The notes beneath the pieces are model-generated. The model saw only the letters and a list, made by a program, of their open reading frames with translations, was not told the DNA's origin and did no database searches. From positions 2,480,001 to 2,544,000 of the forward strand of contig NC_017506.1 of assembly GCF_000166295.1 (NCBI RefSeq): a stretch of 64,000 nt of DNA. Reading direction: 5' to 3'. Shown in pieces: positions 10,093 through 19,169 of the stretch (position 1 is its first letter; every line of letters starts with the position of its first letter). The translations under genes were made by a program, and so were the position numbers. This DNA is from Marinobacter adhaerens HP15. Lineage in GTDB: Bacteria > Pseudomonadota > Gammaproteobacteria > Pseudomonadales > Oleiphilaceae.

Positions 10093-11064
10093 ATGCCAAA
10101 TCTGGACCTTCCCATCCTGGTAGTAGACGACGCGAAATTCAGCAGTATGGTGGTTGGCCGCACGCTGCGAAATGCCGGATATCGCGACGTACGCATCGTG
10201 AATAACGCACCGGAAGCCCTGCAGCTGATCGAACAGCGACCGGTAAGCGTGCTGATTGCCGACTGGCTGATGCCCGAGATGGATGGCCTTGAGCTGACGG
10301 ACCAGGTGCGACAACAGGACGAGCAGAACAATCACTACACCTACGTGATCCTGCTCACGGCACGGGAAAGCGTCGAGGCGCTTTCAGAAGCCTTCGACCG
10401 GGGCGTGGACGACTTCATCTACAAGTCCGACATGACCAAGCAACTGATCCCCCGCATCTTTGCCGCAGACCGAATGGCCGACCGCCAGAACACCCTGCTG
10501 CGGGCCAACTCCCTGTTGATCGAGAACAACCGGGAGCTGGAATCCACTAACATCATTGATCTGGAAACCGGTCTCTGCAACACCAAATACGGTCGCGAGC
10601 GTCTGACCAAGATGCTGCGCCACGCTGAATCCCGAGGCGGCTGCTCTGCCTATGTACTGTGCGGCATTCGCAACTGGCAGGAACTCAAGCGCAAACACCC
10701 GCCCACAGTGATGAGCGAACTGGCCATCGGCATTGCCCGCCGACTGAGCACCCTGATTCGCCCCATTGATGCCCTGTGCCGCGTTGGCGACAACCAGTTC
10801 GCGATTATTGCCTACTTCCCGAACAGTGATCACTGCACCACCACCGCCTTCCGGCGCGTGTTCGACGGCATCAACCACAAGGCCCTGAAAACAACGGCCG
10901 GCTATATTTCTGTGGAAGCCGGCATGGTGCTGTGCAAAGCCGACGCCCAGAACGGCACACCGTCGATCCAGGATATGGAACGGGCAGCGGTGCAAGGGCT
11001 GGTAGATGCCTACGATACGCGTCGGTTTACCGAGACCGCGCCGGAGATCGGAGCGACCGCCTGA
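10093..11064 (+). CDS. Response regulator with degenerate GGDEF domain
   Basis: A 323-residue protein with an N-terminal receiver domain: acidic pair D12-D13, phospho-acceptor D57, T89, K111. A linker helix leads to a GGDEF-like domain in residues 155-315. The signature is GDNQF (232-236) instead of GGDEF, and no RxxD inhibitory site precedes it, so cyclase activity is unlikely. It may bind nucleotide or act through protein contacts. No histidine kinase gene is adjacent. It is divergent from the YajQ-family gene. Confidence 0.88.
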   Translation: MPNLDLPILVVDDAKFSSMVVGRTLRNAGYRDVRIVNNAPEALQLIEQRPVSVLIADWLMPEMDGLELTDQVRQQDEQNNHYTYVILLTARESVEALSEAFDRGVDDFIYKSDMTKQLIPRIFAADRMADRQNTLLRANSLLIENNRELESTNIIDLETGLCNTKYGRERLTKMLRHAESRGGCSAYVLCGIRNWQELKRKHPPTVMSELAIGIARRLSTLIRPIDALCRVGDNQFAIIAYFPNSDHCTTTAFRRVFDGINHKALKTTAGYISVEAGMVLCKADAQNGTPSIQDMERAAVQGLVDAYDTRRFTETAPEIGATA

Positions 11065-11140
11065 AGCGGCGACACACTCGGTAACACTGATACACACTTC
11101 ACAAACAGACAGGAAAGGCCGGACGACTTATTCTCCAGTT

Positions 11141-11291
11141 GTGGATTTAAGCAGTATCCCCCATGGTGGAGGAGCCGAGTAGTACCTCTGCCGCCATATG
11201 GGGAATCGAATCCACCGGATTAACGAATTTTTCAGGCACTTTCGTTCTTTCCTTGTTTTTTGGGCCAGCTTTTTAGCTGGCCTTTTATTTT
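11141..11291 (+). ncRNA. Candidate structured RNA ending in an intrinsic terminator
   Basis: GTGGATT (11141-11147) pairs with AATCCAC (11209-11215). Nested inside, CCCCATGGTGG (11159-11169) pairs with CCGCCATATGGGG (11191-11203) allowing a two-base bulge. A third stem (AACGAA with TTCGTT) and a strong terminator follow. Several GGA motifs occur in and upstream of the loops, as in CsrA-binding RNAs, but no GacA site was seen. It could be a small RNA or a leader that controls the downstream AraC-type gene. No confident promoter was found. Confidence 0.4.
11263..11291 (+). terminator. Rho-independent terminator upstream of the AraC-type gene
   Basis: GGCCAGCT (11263-11270), a TTTT loop, AGCTGGCC (11275-11282) and a TTTTATTTT tail make a textbook forward terminator. 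It lies 199 bases after the response-regulator stop and 72 bases before the AraC-type ATG, so it ends either the candidate RNA above or readthrough from the response regulator. Confidence 0.85.
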
Positions 11292-11362
11292 CCGCTCCAG
11301 ACGTTTCCGCACCAGTTCCGTTATACTCCGGCTATAACGACTCCAAAAACAGTGCTGTAACC

Positions 11363-12388
11363 ATGAAAACCCTCGGAACCGCCTCTGTCGCCGCCCTGCG
11401 CCAATACGTTCGTGCTGCCGAATCCGCCGGCGTGGATATCAATCGCCTTTTCGACCAGGCCGAACTGGACCAGAACATCCTGGACACCGACGACGGCCGC
11501 ATTAACGGCGAGCAGTTCCAGCACTTTATCCGTTTATTGTGCGAACAAACCGGCAACCCGATCCTGGGCCTGGAAACCGGCGACTTCGTTCAACCTGGCT
11601 CCTACAGTGTGCTTGGCTACATCACCATGAGCTGCGCCACCCTCGGCGAAGCCGTGGCACGCATTGCGCCGTTCGAAAAACTCGTTGGAGACATGGGCAC
11701 CACCAGCCTCGCTATGAAAGGCGACGACATCAAACTGACCTGGAACTGCAACTACACCGATCCTGTCGTTCGGCCGCAACTGGTGGATAACGTGTTTGCC
11801 TCCTGGGTGAACTACGCCCGCTGGCTTGCGGACAATCAGGAGGCGTCACCCAGTTCGGTAAAACTCCGTCGGGCCTCTCCGGGCTCAGAATTTGAAACGG
11901 CCTACCAGGAACGCTGGCACTGCACGGTCACCTTCTCAGCAGATGAAAACAGCATCACCCTCAAGAAAAGCCTGCTGGAAACCCGCCTGCGGCAACCGGA
12001 CCCTCTCCTGCGCAAAACCCTGGAAGCCCATGCTCTGAGCCAGCTGGCTTCCCTGGATACCGACAGCGACCTGACTTCGAAGGTCCGCCACAGCATTCAG
12101 CAACAACTAATGCACGGCATTACCCGGCAAGACATGGTGGCGGAAGACCTGGGGATGACCAGCCGGACTCTACAGAGAAAGCTCGGCCAGGAAGGCGTGT
12201 CGTACCAAAAACTATTAGATGAAGTGCGGCAAAAGATGGCCGAGGACTATCTTCGCAACAGCGAGTTGGCCATTCCGGATATTGCGCTCAGGCTGGGATA
12301 CAGTGAAACCACGTCGTTTCACAGGAAATTCAAGGCGGTAACGGGGAAGACGCCCGGAGAGTTCCGGGCGTCCGTAGAGCAGACTTAA
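11363..12388 (+). CDS. AraC-family transcriptional regulator (OruR/ArgR-like architecture)
   Basis: A 341-residue regulator with an N-terminal effector-binding domain (roughly 20-210, arabinose-binding-like type) and a C-terminal AraC double helix-turn-helix (about 240-338; motifs [18 protein letters not shown] and [18 protein letters not shown]). ATG 11363 begins the conserved domain; the upstream extension from 11198 crosses the terminator and is not plausible. The effector is unknown. It converges on argG and the two stop codons overlap by three bases. Confidence 0.88.
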   Translation: MKTLGTASVAALRQYVRAAESAGVDINRLFDQAELDQNILDTDDGRINGEQFQHFIRLLCEQTGNPILGLETGDFVQPGSYSVLGYITMSCATLGEAVARIAPFEKLVGDMGTTSLAMKGDDIKLTWNCNYTDPVVRPQLVDNVFASWVNYARWLADNQEASPSSVKLRRASPGSEFETAYQERWHCTVTFSADENSITLKKSLLETRLRQPDPLLRKTLEAHALSQLASLDTDSDLTSKVRHSIQQQLMHGITRQDMVAEDLGMTSRTLQRKLGQEGVSYQKLLDEVRQKMAEDYLRNSELAIPDIALRLGYSETTSFHRKFKAVTGKTPGEFRASVEQT

Positions 12389-13596
12389 AGCTTGCGGCCT
12401 TTGCCGGCGGCAATCCGCAGACGCAAGGCATTCAGCTTGATAAAGCCTTCCGCATCCTTCTGATCGTACGCACCCTGATCTTCTTCGAAGGTAGCAATCT
12501 TCTCGTCGAACAGGGAATCCTCAGACTTACGGCCAACCACGTCTACGTTGCCCTTGTAGAGCTTCAGGCGAACGGTGCCGTTTACATAATTCTGGGTCTG
12601 ATCGATCAGCGCCTGCAGCGCCTCACGCTCCGGTGACCACCAGTAACCGTTGTAGATCACCTCGGCATAGCGCGGCATGATGCTGTCTTTCAGGTGCGCC
12701 ACTTCGCGGTCCAGCGTGATGGACTCAATGGCACGGTGGGCACGCAGCATGATGGTACCGCCCGGGGTCTCGTAACAGCCGCGGGACTTCATGCCCACGT
12801 AGCGGTTCTCGACGATATCCAGACGGCCAATGCCGTTGGCACCCGCCAGCTTGTTCAGAGTTTCCAGAACCAAGTGGGGCTTCATGTCCTGACCGTCGAT
12901 GGCAACAATGTCGCCCTTCTTGTAGGTCAGCTCAACATAGGTCGGCTCATCCGGCGCGGCTTCCGGAGACACACTCCAGCGCCACATATCTTCCTCGGCT
13001 TCCGCCCAGGGATCTTCCAGGTTGATGCCTTCGTAAGAGATGTGCAGCAGGTTGGCATCCATGGAGTACGGGCTCTTGCCCTTCTTCATTTCCACCGGGA
13101 TGTTGCGCTCTTCGCAGTACTTAAGCAACTTCTCGCGGGAATTCAGGTCCCACTCACGCCAGGGTGCAATCACCTTCACACCCGGCTTCAGAGCGTAAGC
13201 ACCCAGCTCGAAACGAACCTGATCGTTGCCCTTGCCGGTTGCGCCGTGGGAAATGGCGTCGGCGCCGGTTTCATTGGCGATATCGATCAAACGCTTGGCA
13301 ATCAGAGGACGGGCAATGGACGTACCCAACAGGTACTCACCTTCGTAGATGGTGTTCGCGCGGAACATCGGGAACACGTAATCGCGCACAAACTCCTCGC
13401 GCAGGTCCTCGATGTAGATTTCCTTAACACCCAACGCCTCGGCTTTCGCCCGCGCCGGCTCAACTTCCTCGCCCTGGCCAATGTCGGCGGTAAACGTTAC
13501 CACCTCACAGTTATAGGTATCCTGCAACCACCGAACGATGACGGAAGTATCCAGGCCACCGGAATAGGCCAGCACCACCTTTTTGATATCAGACAT
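12385..13596 (-). CDS. argG: Argininosuccinate synthase
   Basis: ArgG joins citrulline and aspartate with ATP to form argininosuccinate in arginine synthesis. The 403-residue product has the P-loop-like ATP motif AYSGGLDTS near the N-terminus and full-length synthetase domains with the conserved [11 protein letters not shown] stretch. ATG 13596 is the natural start; the upstream GTG is only five codons away and lacks support. It is a stand-alone gene with no other arg gene adjacent. Confidence 0.97.
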   Translation of the reverse strand: MSDIKKVVLAYSGGLDTSVIVRWLQDTYNCEVVTFTADIGQGEEVEPARAKAEALGVKEIYIEDLREEFVRDYVFPMFRANTIYEGEYLLGTSIARPLIAKRLIDIANETGADAISHGATGKGNDQVRFELGAYALKPGVKVIAPWREWDLNSREKLLKYCEERNIPVEMKKGKSPYSMDANLLHISYEGINLEDPWAEAEEDMWRWSVSPEAAPDEPTYVELTYKKGDIVAIDGQDMKPHLVLETLNKLAGANGIGRLDIVENRYVGMKSRGCYETPGGTIMLRAHRAIESITLDREVAHLKDSIMPRYAEVIYNGYWWSPEREALQALIDQTQNYVNGTVRLKLYKGNVDVVGRKSEDSLFDEKIATFEEDQGAYDQKDAEGFIKLNALRLRIAAGKGRKL

Positions 13597-13700
13597 GCCC
13601 TTGCTCCACACTGAACAGAATGGATGTGTTGAAAATAAGGGCAGTATTGTACGGGAGAGCGGGGGGAATGGCTATTGGGCCGGGGTATTAGGCAGGGGTC

Positions 13701-13742
13701 GAAGCATGGATCAGATGATTGGGCTCATCTGATCCATGCTTC
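13701..13742. repeat. Perfect 18-bp inverted repeat downstream of fliS
   Basis: Arms 13701-13718 and 13725-13742 match perfectly around a 6-base loop. It lies between the fliS stop and the argG start, both on the minus strand. No T-run follows. The inner core TCAGATG...CATCTGA is shared with the hairpin at 23202-23233, so it may be a dispersed element that also serves as a transcript end for the fli genes. Confidence 0.7.
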
Positions 13743-13761
13743 CAGCGAGGGATTCGCGAAC

Positions 13762-14160
13762 TCAGCCGGCGCGCTGTTGCCCAACAGCTTCTTCACGAAT
13801 TCCATCCCAGCCTTCTTTGATGGAGTGAAGGAGAGATAAAACCTCGTCAAGCTTTTCTACATCATTTTTCGCGCTAGCTTGAAGCAAGGTCCGCTCCATG
13901 TAGTCATAAAGGGCTTCAAGTCTGGGCGCCAACTCCCCACCCTTTTCAAAATCGAGAAAGCTGCGGAGACCACCGATAATATCAATGGCTTTCCCGATCA
14001 ACTGCCCCTTGCCCGCGGCGTCTTTAGCCTGCATACGGGCCTTTGCCATATTGATGCGTTCAATAGCACCATTGTATAGCAGCTGAATCAATCGATGAGG
14101 ATCTGCATCAATTGTGCTTGTTTGGTTGTTAACACGCTGGTATGCCTGCAAGCCGTTCAT
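13762..14160 (-). CDS. fliS: Flagellar export chaperone FliS
   Basis: FliS binds the C-terminus of flagellin in the cytosol and prevents early polymerisation before export. The 132-residue, all-helical product begins MNGLQAYQRVNNQT and holds the family segment DPHRLIQLLYNGAIERI. It follows fliD by 36 bases in the order fliD-fliS and probably shares the sigma-28 promoter at 16228-16254. The transcript likely ends at the 13701-13742 hairpin. Confidence 0.96.
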   Translation of the reverse strand: MNGLQAYQRVNNQTSTIDADPHRLIQLLYNGAIERINMAKARMQAKDAAGKGQLIGKAIDIIGGLRSFLDFEKGGELAPRLEALYDYMERTLLQASAKNDVEKLDEVLSLLHSIKEGWDGIREEAVGQQRAG

Positions 14161-14196
14161 AAAAGACCTCTTGAGTTCCTAACCGATCTAAACTAA

Positions 14197-16185
14197 TCAG
14201 TTGTCCCGGTTGTTTTGAGGAGCCAGCGCAGCAAGCTGCTGACTCACATAATCCTGAGTACTGTTGAGCTGCGAAATCAGGGAATCAGCTGCGGTGAACT
14301 GGCTCACCAACCTCTCCCTATAGGCCGCTATGCGCTCTTCAAGTCGTGCTTGACTCGCCTGGATCTGTTCCAGGTCCCGATTAAGACTTTCAGTCCGTGA
14401 CTCAATAGCACCATCCGCGCCAACGAAACTGGAGACCAGATCGACTGTGCGTTCAGCCACGCCCTCAACAAAAGTGATAGAGCCTCGGGCACCAGTTTCA
14501 TCACCTAAAATTCTCACCTGGAGGCCAGAGGCTCCACCGTTCCCATTTCCGAGAAACAGAACCTGACCGTCTCCTTCTGCAGCGCGCCCGCCTATTGTGC
14601 CAGCGACATCAAGGCCGGCAGTTTCGGTTGCTGAATCAAGGCCGAAAACCGCTGAATTCTCTGCAGACTCCAGAGAAACGGCCGACTCGTCGCCATAGTC
14701 AGCAGACGTAAAGCGTAAATTGCCGCTGCCGTCCAGCTCGACCTGCACCGACGTGCCAGCTGCATTAAGTGCGTTATTGCTGTTTAGCTGGGATTGGATT
14801 TCATCAACCAGCTCTTGAGCAGACCCATAAGTCTGTTGCGTCAGTTGAACACTTACCGACGTCTCCCCGTTTACCTTGAACGTCAGTTCATCGTTGGAAT
14901 CGTCAATAACAATTCCATCTGCCAACGCACTCCCGGCAACCAACGTGCCCTGAGTAGCGGCCCGGGTGATGTTAATATCGTACTTGCCAGGCTCTGTGTT
15001 AAGTCCGCTGCGCACAAACTCAACCTGACTGTCAGTTGTCCGCCCTTGTTCAGCAAATAAGGCGGTCACGTCATCCGGGTTGGCCTTGAGCTGTTCTTCA
15101 AACCTGGCTCTATCAAATTCCAGACCACCTGTTTCGAAGTTTGTCGTTATTCCTACATCAGCCAAACTCCGAACCGCAGAGTTTTCCAAGCCGGGAACAA
15201 CACGGGTGAGAACTTGGCGCAACTGGTTCTGAATGGAACGAACCGTGCTATCGCCCGTTAGCAGACTGCCAACGCCCGCCTCCGCATTGAAGCCAGCGAG
15301 GCTGTCGATTGTTGACTGAAGTGCGTTGAATTTGTCTACGAACCCTTGGACCCGATCCGTCACGGCCCCCAAGTCCTGCTGCACCTTGATCACAGAGGAT
15401 CCAGTGGCCGTGAGGTCAAATGTCAGCCCGTCGATGACGTTCTCAAAACTGTTTGTGGCGCGAGTGATCTCGACCCCGTTGATTTCCATCACCGCATCGG
15501 TTGCTGCAATGGTTTCGCGAAGCCCAGAATCAGCATCCATTCCGGAGTTAAAGGCAAACCGGGACAAACCCTGGTTATCGGTGCCAGTTCCAACACTATC
15601 GTCAGCGACAGCAATACTGACGGCATTGGCGGTGCCGGTCTCATCGGCCGAAAGCACCAACTGAAAGCCGTCACCGGTATCGATAACGCCAGCGGAAACA
15701 CCGGCGTCGGAGTCGTTGATTGCGTTAGCCAACCCCTGAAGAGTGTCGTTACTACTATCAATCGTGATGCTTGTTGTCTTGTCACCGACGTTCAGGGTAA
15801 GCCTGCCCTGGCCAACGCTGGTGGCATCACGATCAGCAAATACGTCGCGGGAGGCTAGCGCCTGAGCTCCAGCCAGGCTGGTAACTTCCACACTGTAAGT
15901 GCCTCGGCTAGCTTTCGTGCTGTCGACCGACACGGAAATCTCTTCGTTCGACGAACTTGCCGAAAACGCTTTGAGGTTATCCGGGGCACTCAGCTGGCGC
16001 ATTGGGAGTCGAAGTTCGGTAATCGCACTCCTGAGCTTGCCGTAAGCCGAGATCAGCGACTGCGTCTGCTCGGTTTTCTGCGTTAATCGCTCTTCAGTGG
16101 GCGCGCGCTCCGCCGCAACCAACTGATCAACCAGATCGGAGGTCAGAACACCGGAGCCAATACCTAACGATGATATGCTTGCCAT
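14197..16185 (-). CDS. fliD: Flagellar hook-associated protein 2 (filament cap) FliD
   Basis: FliD forms the cap at the filament tip that folds flagellin into place. The 662-residue product has the conserved N-terminal domain (SSLGIGSGVLTSDLVDQLVA), a variable middle, and a C-terminal coiled-coil D0/D1 region (SLNRDLEQIQASQARLEERI) ending in the helical tail DYVSQQLAALAPQ. It is preceded by a near-consensus sigma-28 promoter. Confidence 0.96.
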   Translation of the reverse strand: MASISSLGIGSGVLTSDLVDQLVAAERAPTEERLTQKTEQTQSLISAYGKLRSAITELRLPMRQLSAPDNLKAFSASSSNEEISVSVDSTKASRGTYSVEVTSLAGAQALASRDVFADRDATSVGQGRLTLNVGDKTTSITIDSSNDTLQGLANAINDSDAGVSAGVIDTGDGFQLVLSADETGTANAVSIAVADDSVGTGTDNQGLSRFAFNSGMDADSGLRETIAATDAVMEINGVEITRATNSFENVIDGLTFDLTATGSSVIKVQQDLGAVTDRVQGFVDKFNALQSTIDSLAGFNAEAGVGSLLTGDSTVRSIQNQLRQVLTRVVPGLENSAVRSLADVGITTNFETGGLEFDRARFEEQLKANPDDVTALFAEQGRTTDSQVEFVRSGLNTEPGKYDINITRAATQGTLVAGSALADGIVIDDSNDELTFKVNGETSVSVQLTQQTYGSAQELVDEIQSQLNSNNALNAAGTSVQVELDGSGNLRFTSADYGDESAVSLESAENSAVFGLDSATETAGLDVAGTIGGRAAEGDGQVLFLGNGNGGASGLQVRILGDETGARGSITFVEGVAERTVDLVSSFVGADGAIESRTESLNRDLEQIQASQARLEERIAAYRERLVSQFTAADSLISQLNSTQDYVSQQLAALAPQNNRDN

Positions 16186-16227
16186 TAAAGTGCCTCCTCA
16201 AGGGGGCGAATCTCTTCATTGTTCAGT

Positions 16228-16254
16228 TTATCGGCAAAAAGCGGCAAAACTTTG
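16228..16254 (-). promoter_or_regulatory. Sigma-28 (FliA) promoter of fliD-fliS
   Basis: On the minus strand CAAAGTTT (16247-16254), an 11-base spacer and GCCGATAA (16228-16235) match the FliA consensus TAAAGTTT-N11-GCCGATAA at all but the first base. It sits 43 bases upstream of the fliD ATG. Confidence 0.9.
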
Positions 16255-16360
16255 CCTTTTCTTCACGCCGATTTGTAACAGGCTGTAACAAAGACTACCG
16301 ACTCTGAGCCCGAAAGCGCTCTGCCCGATCAATACTCAAACCTACGACCAAAACGCAGAA

Positions 16361-16390
16361 CACCGCCGGACCCTCTCAGGTGCGGCGGTG
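16361..16390 (-). terminator. Hairpin downstream of flaG
   Basis: CACCGCCG (16361-16368) and CGGCGGTG (16383-16390) form a perfect 8-bp stem with a 14-base loop, 43 bases beyond the flaG stop on the minus strand. The following minus-strand sequence is only moderately T-rich, so termination efficiency is uncertain. Confidence 0.45.
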
Positions 16391-16432
16391 CTGAAATACC
16401 GTCGTTTAACTAAGTGCAACAGCTTTGACTGT

Positions 16433-16867
16433 TTAAACCTTAATATTAAACAACGTCAGCGGCTCATCCTGCTGCAAGTTCTCTGCCAACCTCAATGCTA
16501 GCTCATCGGGAATCTGGCGGATAACTTCTTTTGTCGACTGATCAACAACCTTCACGATCGTCTGACCCAAGTCACTATCCACTTCAAACTGTAGATCCCT
16601 TTGCACATTCTGAACAAAATCGTTCAGCTGGCTAACCGCATCATCCAGCTCATCCCGAGTGGCTTCAGTTTTCGCCTGCAGCTTTTCAGCTTTAGACAGC
16701 TCTGAAGTCACTTGAGGGTTCTGAGTCTGAGTAACTGCGGCAGACGAACCAGCAAGGTCGGAGGCATTCCTGCCTTCGGCCTGAGATGACGAAATTGCCC
16801 GAGCCGGTGTTTGATCACTGGTGCGAACCAGCTTCAGATCCGGGCTGTTCAGGTTAACGTCATTCAT
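16433..16867 (-). CDS. flaG: Flagellar protein FlaG
   Basis: FlaG proteins of polarly flagellated bacteria affect filament length; the mechanism is unclear. The 144-residue product has a low-complexity Ser/Thr/Gln-rich N-terminal half and the conserved C-terminal domain (FEVDSDLGQTIVKVVDQ, then VIRQIPDELALRLAENLQ). It lies between fliC and fliD on the same strand, the usual place. A terminator separates it from fliC, and no sigma-28 site was seen in the short gap before it, so it may depend on readthrough. Confidence 0.93.
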   Translation of the reverse strand: MNDVNLNSPDLKLVRTSDQTPARAISSSQAEGRNASDLAGSSAAVTQTQNPQVTSELSKAEKLQAKTEATRDELDDAVSQLNDFVQNVQRDLQFEVDSDLGQTIVKVVDQSTKEVIRQIPDELALRLAENLQQDEPLTLFNIKV

Positions 16868-16894
16868 AGCTTTACCTCGCTACCCTTAGACGGA

Positions 16895-16922
16895 GTAAAA
16901 CCGGAACCCGAAGGTTCCGGTT
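16895..16922 (-). terminator. Rho-independent terminator of flagellin fliC
   Basis: AACCGGAACC (16899-16908) and GGTTCCGGTT (16913-16922) pair perfectly around a tetraloop that reads TTCG on the minus strand, followed by a short T-run. It starts 16 bases beyond the fliC stop codon. Confidence 0.85.
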
Positions 16923-16937
16923 GTTACCGCTTGCCCC

Positions 16938-18782
16938 TTACTGCAGGAGGGACAGGACCTGCTGCGGACGGGCGTTCGCCTGAGCCAGGACGGAGATACC
17001 GGCCTGCTGCAGCACCTGGGCCTTGGATAGCTTCGCGGTTTCTGCTGCGAAGTCCGCGTCCAGGATACGGCTATTGGAAGCACTCAAGTTCTCAACAGAC
17101 GTGCTCAGGTTGGCGATGGTTGACTCGAAACGGTTCTGAACCGCACCGAGGTCTGACCGGAACTGGTTGACCTGGTCGATTGCGAAGTCAACGGCTACCA
17201 GCGCCTGGTCGGAGCCAGCACGAGTGCTGATATCCAGTCCATTAACCGAAACGTTGGAGTTCGGATCCGTTGAGGAATCGACAGTCAGGTCCACTTCGTT
17301 AGTGCCATCACCATCTACGTCGGTAGTGATAGACGCTGTGAAGTTCTCACCCTTCGCGGACGCGAATACGATGTCGTCACCGGAAGAGCTCAGGAACGCA
17401 GACACACCGGTGTCCTTGGTTGCGCCATTGATCTGAGCCACAACATCCTGCAGGTTGCTCGCGTCGGTCACTTCGATTGCTTCGCCTGCAACGTTCAGGG
17501 AGAAGGAAGTTGTTTCACCGGCTTCGAAACGAGAAGCTACCGTCTGCTCTTCAGCTGCGGTCAGAGTGGAAACAGAGCCGCCTGTAGACGCATTTGGCGT
17601 TCCGCCATCGCTGGCTGTGATGTTTGCTATATCGTAAGTGACTGCTGAGTCGCTCTCTATTTGGACCACACTGCCATCGTCAACCGCACCCAAATCAGTG
17701 CCTGCTGTGAAACCAGCAGCAGTCAAGCCGGCCTGGACAGCAGAAGTGAGATCCGCCAGTGTATTACCGGTGCCCGCTGCCAGAGAAAAGCTTACAGTGG
17801 TGGTGTTGGATGAGTCATCTGTAACGTCAAAAGAGCCGGTAACGCCAGAGTCCAAGTCCAAAGTACTCGGATCAAAAAGAGTAACCTGGGTCGCCGTGGT
17901 TGAGCCATCAGTCGTGGAGACATCAGCCCCAGTAACACTGACTTGGGTACCAGATGCGTCAGAAATATCAATCGTTGCAGCGATGTCAGTAGTGCTGGCA
18001 TTACTGAACACGATGGAGTTGCCATCATCTGAGGCAGCTACAGTCACATCAGCAAGGTTACCGTTGGAATCAATCTCGCCTTGGATAGCTTGCGCAAGTG
18101 CATCAGCATCAGCATAGGTCGCAGCAGCAACATCAATAGTCTCGCCACCGATTGTTGAAGAAACAGTGATGTCGCCAGAGAAATCGAGGCCAGAAACATC
18201 CAGAGAAGTTTCCCCAGCGTCACCGGCACCAAGAGAGGTAGCTGCGAGGCCGGAAGTCTGAGAGATAGTTGCGCCCAACTGGCTTCCACGTGAATCCAGA
18301 CCAGCTACGGAGATGGTCTCACCAGCGTTCGCGCCTACCTGGAACGCCTGGGTGCCGAAAGTACCATCAAGAACCTTCAGACCGTTGAACGAGGTCTGGC
18401 TCGCGATACGGTTTACTTCTGCAATACGCTGATCAACTTCCTGGTTCAGCGCCTCACGGTCCGAGTCGCTGTTGGTAGCGTTGGCAGACTGAACGGCCAG
18501 CTCACGGATACGCTGCAGGTTGTTGGTAATCTCGTCCAGTGCGCCTTCAGCGGTCTGGGCCAGAGAGATACCATCGTTGGCATTACGAGTAGCCACGTTC
18601 AGGCCAGAAATCTGGGACTGGAACCGCGTGGAAATCGCGAGGCCCGCTGCATCGTCTTTTGCAGAGTTGATGCGCAGACCGGACGAAAGACGCTCCAGAG
18701 CCTGATTGGAAAGATTCTGAGACTGGCCCAACTGATTCTGGGCTGAGAGCGATGCAACGTTAGTGTTGATACCGAGAGCCAT
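16938..18782 (-). CDS. fliC: Flagellin (sigma-28-dependent copy)
   Basis: A 614-residue flagellin. Residues 1-170 and the last 90 are the conserved D0/D1 helices ([20 protein letters not shown] start; [13 protein letters not shown] end). The middle is a long Ser/Thr/Asp-rich D2/D3 region without cysteine, a typical surface for O-glycosylation. It is transcribed from a sigma-28 promoter and ends at its own terminator. A second flagellin with near-identical ends lies divergently 387 bases away but has a different middle and a sigma-54-type promoter. Confidence 0.95.
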   Translation of the reverse strand: MALGINTNVASLSAQNQLGQSQNLSNQALERLSSGLRINSAKDDAAGLAISTRFQSQISGLNVATRNANDGISLAQTAEGALDEITNNLQRIRELAVQSANATNSDSDREALNQEVDQRIAEVNRIASQTSFNGLKVLDGTFGTQAFQVGANAGETISVAGLDSRGSQLGATISQTSGLAATSLGAGDAGETSLDVSGLDFSGDITVSSTIGGETIDVAAATYADADALAQAIQGEIDSNGNLADVTVAASDDGNSIVFSNASTTDIAATIDISDASGTQVSVTGADVSTTDGSTTATQVTLFDPSTLDLDSGVTGSFDVTDDSSNTTTVSFSLAAGTGNTLADLTSAVQAGLTAAGFTAGTDLGAVDDGSVVQIESDSAVTYDIANITASDGGTPNASTGGSVSTLTAAEEQTVASRFEAGETTSFSLNVAGEAIEVTDASNLQDVVAQINGATKDTGVSAFLSSSGDDIVFASAKGENFTASITTDVDGDGTNEVDLTVDSSTDPNSNVSVNGLDISTRAGSDQALVAVDFAIDQVNQFRSDLGAVQNRFESTIANLSTSVENLSASNSRILDADFAAETAKLSKAQVLQQAGISVLAQANARPQQVLSLLQ

Positions 18783-18870
18783 TATGCTTCTCCTTCGACT
18801 GATGTCGTTATTTCATGGAAAAGGTCTGGCGCCCGTTTTTCAGTTTGGGAGCGCCGCCCTGTTACTCCAC

Positions 18871-18897
18871 TTAACGGCGCCGAAACTCGTTGCTTTA
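18871..18897 (-). promoter_or_regulatory. Sigma-28 (FliA) promoter of fliC
   Basis: On the minus strand TAAAGCAA (18890-18897), 11 bases, then GCCGTTAA (18871-18878). The -35 core TAAAG and the -10 GCCGnTAA match the FliA consensus at exact spacing. The leader to the fliC ATG is roughly 80 bases. Confidence 0.78.
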
Positions 18898-19048
18898 GAA
18901 AAAAATCCACTGTTTTTGTTAACAAATGTAAAACCGGCAATTTAGTGCCTTCGTCAGCGGCAGCAGATTGGCGCACAGCCAGAACACCTCAGCCAACCTG
19001 AACATTTTTTATCATAATAAACAGAAGGATAGGGATCAAATTTAGATA

Positions 19049-19065
19049 TTGGCACGCGATTCGCT
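19049..19065 (+). promoter_or_regulatory. Sigma-54 (RpoN) promoter of the second flagellin
   Basis: TTGGCACGCGATTCGCT fits the RpoN pattern YTGGCACGRNNNTTGCW with the invariant GG and GC exactly 10 bases apart and one mismatch in the TTGC block. Transcription would start near 19077, leaving a leader of about 90 bases that contains a 13-bp palindrome (GGGAAC-G-GTTCCC, 19103-19115). No sigma-28 site of comparable quality was found upstream of this gene. Confidence 0.75.
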
Positions 19066-19169
19066 TTCAACCCTGCAAAACGGCAATTAAACGAATTTCG
19101 CCGGGAACGGTTCCCCTCTTTCGTGATCGGGCACCTGGCTTTCGGCACCTCTGAGCAGGGAGAATTGAT

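Noticed and set aside
12694..13614. 306-codon open frame antisense to argG
   Set aside because: Mirrors a highly conserved enzyme gene and shows no domain features; shadow frame.
17900..18200. Low-complexity region of fliC as a possible repeat or inserted element
   Set aside because: The frame is continuous and Ser/Thr/Asp-rich, as usual for variable flagellin domains; no direct DNA repeat unit found.
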